From the NCBI GenBank assembly GCA_030536995.1, contig JAUNOY010000013.1:1-64000 (forward strand): 64,000 nt of DNA, written 5' to 3'. This DNA is from Eubacteriales bacterium (GTDB lineage Bacteria > Bacillota > Clostridia > Lachnospirales > Lachnospiraceae). Shown here one piece after another: positions 32,982-40,423 of the stretch. The stretch's first letter is position 1. The number at the start of each line of letters is the position of its first letter. The notes beneath the pieces were generated by a model. That model had not been told where the DNA came from, ran no database searches, and saw only the letters and a list, made by a program, of their open reading frames with translations. The position numbers were made by a program, and so were the translations under genes.

Positions 32982-33548
32982 TCAGTTTTTGGTATAGATG
33001 GTGCGCCGAATCATACCGATGATTCCAAGACAATCATAATCGTGGCGGATCATGGCAGCAATAATCAGTGAAAAAATAATCTCCACAAATTTCTGAGGGG
33101 TAAACTCATCATCGAAAGCAGAAGAGGAGACATTAGGATCATGAAGGAGCACCTGATGCAGGCCTTTGGTGATGTGCTGCCAGGATTCTTTCATAAGCTG
33201 CTGTCCGTTTCCCTTTTCTTCTTCCATAAAAATCATGGAATGAAAGGAAAAAAAACCGGGATATCGTTCCTCGCCTTTTTTCATACTGTCAAAAGCCCAT
33301 TCCACACAACGGATGAAGCTGTCAAAAACAGCAGGATTTTCCGGAAAATGAAAAATATCACGCCATACGCTTTCCACAGTTGCAGTAATCAGGTCTGATT
33401 TGTTGCGAAAATAATTATAGATGGAACCTACAGAAATATTACATTCTTTTGCTACAGCTCGTATGTTGAGTGCGTTCCATCCCTGTTTCTGGATTAAGTC
33501 TCTGCTGACACACAAGATTTCCTCTTTCGAAGTAACAATGGTATTCAT
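32982..33548 (-). CDS. TetR family transcriptional regulator
   Basis: 188 residues from the ATG at 33548, preferred because GGAGG is 9 nt away; an ATG two codons earlier (33554) is only 3 nt away. The N-terminal TetR helix-turn-helix is clear (QGWNALNIRAVAKECNISVGSIYNYFRNKSDLI occupies residues about 19-51, quoted in part: VGSIYNYFRNKSDLI). The ligand domain is not diagnostic. Its promoter carries ATGAAC-N3-GTTCAT, a likely autoregulatory site. The target may be the adjacent yitT gene on the same strand, or itself only. Confidence 0.87.
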   Translation of the reverse strand: MNTIVTSKEEILCVSRDLIQKQGWNALNIRAVAKECNISVGSIYNYFRNKSDLITATVESVWRDIFHFPENPAVFDSFIRCVEWAFDSMKKGEERYPGFFSFHSMIFMEEEKGNGQQLMKESWQHITKGLHQVLLHDPNVSSSAFDDEFTPQKFVEIIFSLIIAAMIRHDYDCLGIIGMIRRTIYTKN

Positions 33549-33572
33549 TTTCATCTTCCTCCCGTATTATGA

Positions 33573-33587
33573 ATGAACAAAGTTCAT
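33573..33587. promoter_or_regulatory. Putative TetR operator
   Basis: The perfect palindrome ATGAAC-AAA-GTTCAT lies between the -10 box and the tetR start, overlapping the last bases of the -10 box. Size and place fit autorepression. Confidence 0.6.
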
Positions 33588-33613
33588 TATACGGGAATCT
33601 CTGAATTTGTCAA
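33586..33613 (-). promoter_or_regulatory. Consensus promoter of tetR
   Basis: On the minus strand TTGACA (33613-33608) and TATAAT (33591-33586) have a 16-nt spacer. Both boxes match the consensus exactly. The -35 box overlaps the yitT stop codon. Confidence 0.8.
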
Positions 33614-34500
33614 GTATTTGAAGGTTCTCCAATCTGTACCATATGGAAGCCTTCCCCGTGTACCTCGTTAGATTCCAGTATAATAAGGAAGGACTGGGGA
33701 TCCGCCGCCTTCACAGCCTGCTGTACCTGGAACATTTCCTTGTTGCTGCAGGCGCACATTACTACTTGTTTCTTTTCCCCGCAGTAGCCTCCGTAAGCGC
33801 TGAGGATGGTACTGCCGCGCTGACAGCAATTGTCAATTACCTGGCAGATTTCAGAACCGTGTTCTGTGACGACAAGAGCCAGTTTGCCGGAATTAATTCC
33901 GTACATAAGCTTATCTACTGCTACTGCAAAAATATAATTTACAACCATTCCGTAAATGACGCCGTCCACGTCGCGGAACAGGATGCCGCCTACAAGGATG
34001 ATTCCCACATCAGACCAGAAGGCGATTTTTCCAAGAGAGAGATGGGGCTTGATTGCCTTAACTGCCATAATTACAAAGTCGGAGCCTCCGGTTGAGGAGT
34101 TTTTGGAATAAATCAGCGCGTATCCGATTCCTCCAAATACACCGGTACAAAGAGCTGCCAGAAGTCTGTTCCCCTCATAAACAGGAAACAGGGGAGCCAC
34201 ATAGTCGATCAACACAGAAGATAACACCATACAGCGGATAGAGCTGATGAAAAATTTTCTTCCGAGAAGCCGATAACATAAAATTGCTACAGGAATATTT
34301 AACAGGATTGTTGAAAGGCCGATAGGAATATTCCATAAGCGATACAGGATAATGGAAATACCGGAAAATCCGGTCATTGGGAATTTCGCCTGAACTGCAA
34401 AATTATAAATGCCAATTGCAATAAATACACTTCCCAGCAATTCCCATAAAATCTGGATAGAAAACTTTTTTACATTGTCAAAAGAAAAACAGGTTTTCAT
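33610..34500 (-). CDS. YitT family membrane protein
   Basis: 296 residues from the ATG at 34500, placed 10 nt after GGAGG; an ATG at 34509 leaves only 1 nt. Five to six membrane spans (IQILWELLGSVFIAIGIYNF opens the first) precede a C-terminal DUF2179 domain (ALVVTEHGSEICQVI, later KKQVVMCACSNKEM). Residues STGGSDFV in the middle are typical. The family is common and its transported or bound partner is unknown. A promoter and an attenuator-like hairpin lie directly upstream. Confidence 0.87.
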   Translation of the reverse strand: MKTCFSFDNVKKFSIQILWELLGSVFIAIGIYNFAVQAKFPMTGFSGISIILYRLWNIPIGLSTILLNIPVAILCYRLLGRKFFISSIRCMVLSSVLIDYVAPLFPVYEGNRLLAALCTGVFGGIGYALIYSKNSSTGGSDFVIMAVKAIKPHLSLGKIAFWSDVGIILVGGILFRDVDGVIYGMVVNYIFAVAVDKLMYGINSGKLALVVTEHGSEICQVIDNCCQRGSTILSAYGGYCGEKKQVVMCACSNKEMFQVQQAVKAADPQSFLIILESNEVHGEGFHMVQIGEPSNT

Positions 34501-34540
34501 TCCGTTCATACCTCCGTATATATTTTTTATATTGAAGAAC

Positions 34541-34583
34541 AAAAAAACGCAAACGTATTATAAATAAATATAATACGCTTGCG
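34541..34583 (-). terminator. Attenuator-like hairpin in the yitT leader
   Basis: A 15-bp stem with one mismatch (34583-34569 with 34562-34548 on the minus strand) and a 6-nt loop, followed by seven T residues (34547-34541). It begins about 14 nt after the -10 box of the yitT promoter and ends 40 nt before the start codon, so it should end most transcripts early unless relieved. Confidence 0.7.
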
Positions 34584-34596
34584 CTCTTAGGTTGAT

Positions 34597-34625
34597 AGAA
34601 TATCATTTTTTCGGTATAGTGTCAA
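34597..34625 (-). promoter_or_regulatory. Promoter of yitT
   Basis: On the minus strand TTGACA (34625-34620) and TATTCT (34602-34597) have a 17-nt spacer. The predicted start near 34590 is just before the attenuator-like hairpin. Confidence 0.65.
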
Positions 34626-34716
34626 GAAAAAATATAATAAGAAATTATGAAGGGAGTTATTGCGATGCCGTAGCAAATCAGTCCATGTGGGAGTGGATGA
34701 AGCTATCGTTGATTTA

Positions 34717-34761
34717 CGGAGCTGCTGACGATATAATATAATAAAAATGTCAGCAGCTCCG
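34717..34761. other. Perfect 13-bp hairpin with AT-rich loop in the yitT/EFR1 intergenic region
   Basis: CGGAGCTGCTGAC (34717-34729) pairs with GTCAGCAGCTCCG (34749-34761). The 19-nt loop contains TATAAT-like sequence. The following TTCTTTTGG is a poor T run. The segment 34626-34716 carries no recognised gene or RNA family. It could be the 3' hairpin of a small RNA or a terminator. Confidence 0.4.
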
Positions 34762-34820
34762 GTTCTTTTGGGGAAAAGGAGCGGTTACTGTTATTTTGGT
34801 TTAAATTAAGGAGAAAATCA

Positions 34821-35564
34821 ATGATTTTATATTTCACAGGAACAGGAAACAGCCGATTTATTGCAGAGGAAATTGCCGGAGGAACCGGCGAAGAGATGGT
34901 TTGTATAAATGAAAAGATAAAAGCAGGAGAAGCTGGTGACATTACAGTGTCAGGCAATCTGATTATTGTTACGCCTACTTATGCGTGGAGAATTCCTAAG
35001 CTGGTCAGAGAATGGATTTTACAGAGGAAATTCACTGATGTACAAAGGGTGTGGTTTGTAATGAACTGCGGAGATTCCGTTGGCAGTGCGGATAAATACA
35101 ATCAGAAACTGTGCGTGGAAAAAGGGTGGACATACATGGGAACCATGCAGATTACCATGCCGGAAAACTATATCGCCATGTTTCCGGTACCGGCTCCGGA
35201 AGAGTCCAAAAGAATCATAGAGGCAGCCGTTCCTGTGATAAAGAGCGCAATTACATGTATTCAGTGTGAAAAAGAATTTCCGGAACCCAAACATCATTTA
35301 CAGGATAGTTTTTTGAGCGGATTTGTCAATCAAATATTTTACCCTCTGTTTGTAAAAGCAGATCCCTTTTGGGCAAAGGAAACCTGTATTGGTTGTGGTA
35401 AGTGTGAACGGCTTTGCCCGTTAAATAACATCAGGATAAAAAACGGAAAACCTGTCTGGGGGAAAAACTGTACACATTGTATGGCATGTATCTCAGCTTG
35501 TCCCAAAGAAGCGATTGAATACGGGAAGAAGAGCCTTGGTAAAAATCGTTATTATTATGAATAA
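34821..35564 (+). CDS. EFR1 family ferrodoxin (flavodoxin plus two 4Fe-4S)
   Basis: 247 residues. The N-terminal flavodoxin-like FMN site is MILYFTGTGNSRFIAE, and the C-terminus carries two 4Fe-4S motifs, CIGCGKCERLCP and CTHCMACISACP. This fusion defines the EFR1 family, common in Clostridia and usually assigned to electron transfer with no known partner. AAGGAGAAAATC gives a good ribosome site for ATG 34821. It lies in the accessory block between yqfD and phoH. Confidence 0.9.
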   Translation: MILYFTGTGNSRFIAEEIAGGTGEEMVCINEKIKAGEAGDITVSGNLIIVTPTYAWRIPKLVREWILQRKFTDVQRVWFVMNCGDSVGSADKYNQKLCVEKGWTYMGTMQITMPENYIAMFPVPAPEESKRIIEAAVPVIKSAITCIQCEKEFPEPKHHLQDSFLSGFVNQIFYPLFVKADPFWAKETCIGCGKCERLCPLNNIRIKNGKPVWGKNCTHCMACISACPKEAIEYGKKSLGKNRYYYE

Positions 35565-35578
35565 TATTGTAGGAAGCC

Positions 35579-35791
35579 ATGCTTCTTGCCAGACAAAGCA
35601 GCTCTGCTGCCGCAGAAAAAACAACAGCTATGCTATACGCATTGGCGGACAAATTTCTGGATAACGAAGAACTGGAAGAAATAAAGGAGGTGGTCCGCAT
35701 GACCAGATTGGGACAGATGCTATTGGATGAAGAAATGAAGTACGGTAGAAGAAGTGAGACGGATAGAACAGGAGAGCGCAAACGAAAATAA
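35579..35791 (+). pseudogene. Remnant of an Rpn-family (PD-(D/E)XK) nuclease/transposase C-terminus
   Basis: 70 codons. The stretch AMLYALADKFLDNEELEEI followed by EVVRMTRLGQMLLDEEMKYG resembles the C-terminal tail of Rpn/YhgA-like PD-(D/E)XK proteins that are abundant in Lachnospiraceae. The nuclease domain, normally some 200 residues upstream, is absent; EFR1 ends 14 nt before. The ATG at 35579 has a weak AGGA site. Best read as a degraded fragment; a small functional protein cannot be excluded. It marks past recombination at this locus. Confidence 0.5.
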
Positions 35792-35920
35792 CAGCTCCAT
35801 GAAATGATAAAAGAATCCAAAAAAGGGGTTCAAATATTCCGAAATAATGTTACAATATAGCCAATAGGCACAGCCTTTGCAGACTCGGGCTGCGCCAATG
35901 AACAGAAAGGACATTATAGA

Positions 35921-36931
35921 ATGGCTAACAGCATTATTGAATTACACACAGAGGTTCCTGCTGATCAGGAAGCCAATGTTTTCGGACAGTTTGATGAACA
36001 TTTGAAGCTGATTGAGCGCACCCTGAATGTAACCGTGATCTCCAGAGACGGTATCTTAAAGATTCTCGGAAATGAACAGAGCGCTTCTCAGGCAAAAAAA
36101 CTGATAGATGAACTTGTGGTTCTTGCGAAGAGGGGAAACACCATAACGAAACAGAATGTAACTTATGCCCTTTCTCTTGCCCTGGAGCAGAGAAATCAGG
36201 TTCTCACAGAGATTGATAAGGATTTTATCTGTAATACGATTCAGGGACGTCCTATTAAACCTAAAACACTGGGACAGAAAGACTATGTAGAGCAAATCCG
36301 CAAAAAAATGATTGTATTCGGTGTGGGACCTGCCGGTACAGGAAAGACATACCTTGCAATGGCAATGGCAGTGACTGCCTTTCGAAATGAAGAAGTCAGC
36401 CGTATTATCCTGACCCGTCCTGCTATTGAGGCAGGAGAAAAGCTTGGTTTCCTGCCGGGAGATTTACAGAGCAAGGTAGACCCATATTTAAGACCTTTGT
36501 ATGACGCTTTATATCAGATTATGGGAGCAGACAGTTTTGCCAAAAATATGGAAAGAGGTCTGATCGAAGTAGCGCCTCTTGCCTATATGCGAGGAAGAAC
36601 TCTGGATAATGCTTTTATTATTCTCGATGAGGCCCAGAATACCACTCCGGCTCAGATGAAAATGTTCCTGACCCGTATCGGATTTGGCTCCAAGGTCATT
36701 ATCACCGGAGATTCTTCCCAGAAGGACCTCCCCAGAGATGCCGTATCCGGTCTTGATGTGGCAATGAAGGTTCTGCGAAAGATTGATGATATCGGTTTCT
36801 GCCAGCTCACCAGCAAAGATGTTGTACGTCACCCGCTGGTACAGCAGATTGTACAGGCATATGATGAATACGAGAAGCACCAGAAACCTGAAAAAAACAT
36901 AAGACGGAGAAATGGGGGTAATACAAGATGA
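35921..36931 (+). CDS. phoH: PhoH family ATPase
   Basis: 336 residues. An N-terminal KH-like region (residues about 25-70) precedes the P-loop domain with Walker A GPAGTGKT (136-143) and Walker B FIILDEAQNTT. PhoH-like proteins are RNA-associated ATPases in the ybeY neighbourhood. A putative promoter (TTCAAA at 35829-35834, TACAAT at 35851-35856) and a GC-rich imperfect hairpin (35867-35896) lie upstream. The stop overlaps ybeY by 4 nt. Confidence 0.94.
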   Translation: MANSIIELHTEVPADQEANVFGQFDEHLKLIERTLNVTVISRDGILKILGNEQSASQAKKLIDELVVLAKRGNTITKQNVTYALSLALEQRNQVLTEIDKDFICNTIQGRPIKPKTLGQKDYVEQIRKKMIVFGVGPAGTGKTYLAMAMAVTAFRNEEVSRIILTRPAIEAGEKLGFLPGDLQSKVDPYLRPLYDALYQIMGADSFAKNMERGLIEVAPLAYMRGRTLDNAFIILDEAQNTTPAQMKMFLTRIGFGSKVIITGDSSQKDLPRDAVSGLDVAMKVLRKIDDIGFCQLTSKDVVRHPLVQQIVQAYDEYEKHQKPEKNIRRRNGGNTR

Positions 36932-37422
36932 CATTTCAGATTGAATACGAAACAGACAGAGAACTGGGGATAGACATAGCCGCACTTGCCAATCAGGTAG
37001 CTGAAAAAGTGCTGGAAACAGAAGGGTGTCCCTATGATGCACAGGTAAATCTGGTTATCACGGACAATGAAGAGATTAAACGGGTGAATACGGAATTTCG
37101 TAATATCCAGGCGCCGACAGACGTACTTTCTTTTCCGATGATTCCTTTTGAGACTCCTGCTGATTACAGCATTGTGGAAGAGGATGAATCTTATTTTGAT
37201 CTGGATACGGACGAGCTGCTGCTGGGAGACATTATGATTTCTGCTGATAAAGTCTTTGCGCAGGCAGAGGAATACGGTCACAGCGTAACAAGAGAATTCT
37301 GTTTCCTTGTGGCGCACAGTATGCTTCATCTCCTTGGATACGATCATATGACGCCGGAGGAAGCATCTGTAATGGAGAGCAAACAGGCTGCTGTTTTAGA
37401 GGAACTTGGAATTACACGCTAG
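36928..37422 (+). CDS. ybeY: Endoribonuclease YbeY
   Basis: 164 residues. The zinc motif H-x3-H-x5-H is complete in VAHSMLHLLGYDHM, and TDVLSFPM is the conserved mid segment. YbeY is a single-strand RNase for 16S rRNA maturation and ribosome quality control. It is coupled to phoH by a 4-nt overlap, the usual order. The dgkA and cdd genes that often follow are absent here. Confidence 0.95.
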   Translation: MTFQIEYETDRELGIDIAALANQVAEKVLETEGCPYDAQVNLVITDNEEIKRVNTEFRNIQAPTDVLSFPMIPFETPADYSIVEEDESYFDLDTDELLLGDIMISADKVFAQAEEYGHSVTREFCFLVAHSMLHLLGYDHMTPEEASVMESKQAAVLEELGITR

Positions 37423-37479
37423 GAAAAGAAATATAGTATAATATCCGCAAAGGAATATGTAGGAATGGGAGGTTTTTAC

Positions 37480-38508
37480 ATGAGAAAGAAATTTGCAGGA
37501 TTACTAACAGGCCTTCTTGTATTCTCTATAACAGGAAGTATGGTTTACGGAGCTGAAAATCTGGTGGAGATGGAACCGTCGGATCAGACGACAGTGACAA
37601 GCTATCTTACAGGAGAACAGGTATCTGAGGCAGCAGGAAGAAGGCGGCCCGTAGCTGTTATGATGGGAAATAACCGTCCGGCAGTTCCACAGAGCGGAAT
37701 TTCCGGTGCAGGCGTGATCTACGAAGCGCCTGTAGAAGGCAATATGACCCGTCTGATGGCGATTTACGAAGATTATGATTCTCTTTCTCGAATCGGTTCC
37801 GTGCGAAGCTGTCGTGATTACTATCTTTTCTATGCCAATGAATTTGACGCCATATACAGTCATTTCGGACAGGCGGTTTATGCACTGAAATATCTGGATC
37901 AGGGACTTATAGATAATTTAAACGGATTGAATATGGAAGGTACTTCCTATTTCCGAATTCCGGAGAGGAAAGCGCCCCACAACGCCTATGCAAGCGGAGA
38001 CACTCTCAAAGCAGGCATTGAAGCAAAGGGATATCGTACCGCATATAAAGAAGGCTACAATGGTCACTATCTTTTCGCGGAAGAAGGAACGGAATTTGTT
38101 CCTGAGGGAGGAATCAGCGCAAATGTTGTCCGCCTTGATAATTTCACAGATAACCATCCGTGGTTTGAGTACGACCAGAATACAAAGGAATACAGTCGTT
38201 ATCAGTATGGGGAAGCTCAGATTGATGAAGCTACGGGAGAGCAGCTTACTTGTGATAATATTTTGCTCCAGTATTCTTCCTGGCAGCCCTATGATGCTAA
38301 TGGATATCTGAATGTGGACGCTATTTCCGGTGGCTCAGGCAAATATATTACCCGGGGACAGGCTGTTGACATCACATGGAAGAAAGACGGGGACTGGGGT
38401 ATTACCCATTATTACGACGCCAACGGTGAAGAAATCTGTCTGAACCGAGGGAAAACCTGGGTGGAGATTGTTCTTAACGATACCGTTGGATCCGTTACTT
38501 ATGAATGA
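37480..38508 (+). CDS. DUF3048 domain-containing lipoprotein-like secreted protein (YerB type)
   Basis: 342 residues from ATG 37480, 8 nt after GGGAGG; a longer frame to 37465 would add MGGFY before the signal peptide. A signal peptide (MRKKFAGLLTGLLVFSITGSMVYGA, residues 1-25; quoted parts only: LLTGLLVFSITG) has no lipobox Cys. The DUF3048 core follows, RRRPVAVMMGNNRPAVPQSG, then YEAPVEGNMTRLMAIYED and RIGSVRSCRDYY. The function of YerB-like proteins is unknown. It is secreted, and a terminator follows. Confidence 0.85.
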   Translation: MRKKFAGLLTGLLVFSITGSMVYGAENLVEMEPSDQTTVTSYLTGEQVSEAAGRRRPVAVMMGNNRPAVPQSGISGAGVIYEAPVEGNMTRLMAIYEDYDSLSRIGSVRSCRDYYLFYANEFDAIYSHFGQAVYALKYLDQGLIDNLNGLNMEGTSYFRIPERKAPHNAYASGDTLKAGIEAKGYRTAYKEGYNGHYLFAEEGTEFVPEGGISANVVRLDNFTDNHPWFEYDQNTKEYSRYQYGEAQIDEATGEQLTCDNILLQYSSWQPYDANGYLNVDAISGGSGKYITRGQAVDITWKKDGDWGITHYYDANGEEICLNRGKTWVEIVLNDTVGSVTYE

Positions 38509-38525
38509 GAAGTATAAGATGACAG

Positions 38526-38563
38526 AGGCTGGTGCATGCTGAATGGCTGCACCGGCTTTTTTT
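38526..38563 (+). terminator. Terminator after the DUF3048 gene
   Basis: An 11-bp stem with two G-U pairs (38526-38536 with 38548-38558), 11-nt loop, and seven T residues (38557-38563). Confidence 0.8.
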
Positions 38564-38680
38564 CCCGAATGAAAAAAAGCAATAGACGGACGGAAAAAAA
38601 TGTTGTAAGATAAAGAACAGTGCATCAGCCTTCAGACAGACTGACGACGAAAAATATTGTACTTAATGGAGCTGACAGAC

Positions 38681-39538
38681 ATGAATTATCGTGAAAGACT
38701 GAAAGATAAAAAACGTATTGTAATTAAAATCGGTTCTTCTTCCCTGACCCATCCGGAAACAGGAAGACTGAATCTGCGAAAAATAGAAATCCTTGTGCGT
38801 GAGATCAGCGATCTGCGCAATCAGGGGAAGGATGTAATCCTTGTTTCTTCCGGAGCTATTGCAACGGGGGTGGCCGCTCTTGGTATGAGTGAGAAGCCGA
38901 AAGAGCTTCAGGTGAAGCAGGCTTGCGCGGCAGTGGGGCAGGCAAGGCTTATGATGATTTATCAAAAGCTTTTTTCGGAATATAACCAGAGAGCTGCACA
39001 GATTCTTATGACAAAGAATACGATGGTCAATAATCTGAACCGCAAAAATGCCCAGAATACTTTTAATGAGCTGCTGAGTCTGGGAGTTATTCCTATTGTA
39101 AATGAGAACGACTCCATTTCGACTTATGAAATCCAGTCTCTTGAGAAATTCGGAGATAACGATACCCTCTCTGCAGTGGTAGCTGCTCTTGTACATGCAG
39201 ATCTTTTGATTTTGCTGTCGGATATTGACGGTCTTTTTACCGATGACCCTCATACGAATCCGGATGCTGAGTTTATCGATCTGGTGGAAAATCTGGATGA
39301 CAGGCTGCTCAATATGGGAAAGAACACTTCCTCAAGCAAGGTGGGAACAGGAGGAATGGCCACGAAGCTTACTGCAGCCAGAATTGCTTCGGCAGCAGGT
39401 GTGGATATGGTCATTGCAAACGGCGCAGATTTCCATGTGATCCATAAAATTACAGAAGGGCGTAAATACGGAACCTTATTTGTCGGTGAAACAAAAGAAG
39501 AGATTTATCTCATTGACATTATAGACAAGCTTTTATAA
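38681..39538 (+). CDS. proB: Glutamate 5-kinase, without PUA domain
   Basis: 285 residues from ATG 38681 ([20 protein letters not shown]); GGAG is 9 nt upstream. The amino-acid-kinase domain is complete: [26 protein letters not shown], and the ATP segment [16 protein letters not shown]. It phosphorylates glutamate in proline synthesis. The C-terminal PUA domain of longer ProB proteins is absent, a known short form. The usual partner proA is not next to it; DUF896 and a folate gene follow instead. Confidence 0.93.
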   Translation: MNYRERLKDKKRIVIKIGSSSLTHPETGRLNLRKIEILVREISDLRNQGKDVILVSSGAIATGVAALGMSEKPKELQVKQACAAVGQARLMMIYQKLFSEYNQRAAQILMTKNTMVNNLNRKNAQNTFNELLSLGVIPIVNENDSISTYEIQSLEKFGDNDTLSAVVAALVHADLLILLSDIDGLFTDDPHTNPDAEFIDLVENLDDRLLNMGKNTSSSKVGTGGMATKLTAARIASAAGVDMVIANGADFHVIHKITEGRKYGTLFVGETKEEIYLIDIIDKLL

Positions 39539-39561
39539 ATCAAAAAAAGGAGATTACTATT

Positions 39562-39786
39562 ATGATAGATGACGCAAAGATTGCAAGAATCAATATCCTT
39601 GCACGTAAGTCCAAGGCAGAGGGGCTTACAGAAGAAGAGAAAAAAGAGCAGGCTGCTCTGAGACAGGAATTTATTGCGGCAGTCCGTGGCAATTTACGGG
39701 CACAGCTTAATAATATAAACATTCAGGAGAAGGATGGAAGCATCACGAATCTGGGAGAAAAATATGGAAACAAAAAAGGAAATTAG
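39562..39786 (+). CDS. DUF896 (YnzC-like) protein
   Basis: 74 residues. The helical hairpin [19 protein letters not shown], then [20 protein letters not shown] is the DUF896 signature of small Firmicute proteins such as YnzC. The role is unknown; some members lie in SOS-regulated operons. AAAAGGAG precedes ATG 39562. Its 3' end overlaps the next gene by 23 nt in another frame. Confidence 0.88.
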   Translation: MIDDAKIARINILARKSKAEGLTEEEKKEQAALRQEFIAAVRGNLRAQLNNINIQEKDGSITNLGEKYGNKKGN

Positions 39787-40321
39787 AAAAAAGATTTTTG
39801 CTGCAAGAAAAAAATGCACCAACGAACAGGTAAATTCCTGGAGCAGGGATATTACGGATAGGGTAATTTCGCTTCCGGCTTTTCGTCATGCACAGAGGAT
39901 TCTGGTATATGCAGATTACAACCATGAGGTTGTGACGAGGTATCTTATAGAAGAGGCGTGGCAAATGGGAAAGGAGGTTGCAGTCCCGAAGGTCGCAGGT
40001 CAAGAAATGATTTTTTATAAACTGACGGATTTTTCACAGTTGCAGCCCGGATATTTTGGCATACCGGAACCGTCAGAAGGAGAAATAGTTGAATGGCCAC
40101 AGGCTCTGATGATCATGCCGGGAGTGGCATTTGATCAGAAAAATCACAGAGTAGGATACGGCGGTGGATTTTATGACCGCTATCTGGAAAAGCATCCTGA
40201 AATCCAACGTGTAGCTCTTGCCTTTTCTTTCCAGATTTTTGAAGAGGTACCCACAGAACCTACGGATATCTGCCCGCATATTGTTGTAACAGAAAAAGAA
40301 ACATATCATCTTGGAAACTGA
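39764..40321 (+). CDS. 5-formyltetrahydrofolate cyclo-ligase
   Basis: 185 residues from ATG 39764 ([18 protein letters not shown]); a longer frame lacks conserved sequence. The family ATP site [14 protein letters not shown] is intact, as is [15 protein letters not shown]. It converts 5-formyl-THF to methenyl-THF, feeding the pool used by the fhs-fchA-folD genes at the start of the window. It starts inside DUF896, so translation is coupled. Confidence 0.92.
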   Translation: METKKEIRKKIFAARKKCTNEQVNSWSRDITDRVISLPAFRHAQRILVYADYNHEVVTRYLIEEAWQMGKEVAVPKVAGQEMIFYKLTDFSQLQPGYFGIPEPSEGEIVEWPQALMIMPGVAFDQKNHRVGYGGGFYDRYLEKHPEIQRVALAFSFQIFEEVPTEPTDICPHIVVTEKETYHLGN

Positions 40322-40343
40322 AACGACAAATTTTTTCCTGAGT

Positions 40344-40372
40344 TTGATTTTTTACAAAAGATATGTTATACT
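40344..40372 (+). promoter_or_regulatory. Promoter of the surface protein gene
   Basis: TTGATT (40344-40349) and TATACT (40367-40372) with a 17-nt spacer, about 45 nt before ATG 40424, which has GGGGAGGA upstream. Confidence 0.65.
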
Positions 40373-40423
40373 ACACTCAAATTTGCAATTACTTATAAAC
40401 TCATTTACGGGGAGGACTTAAAA

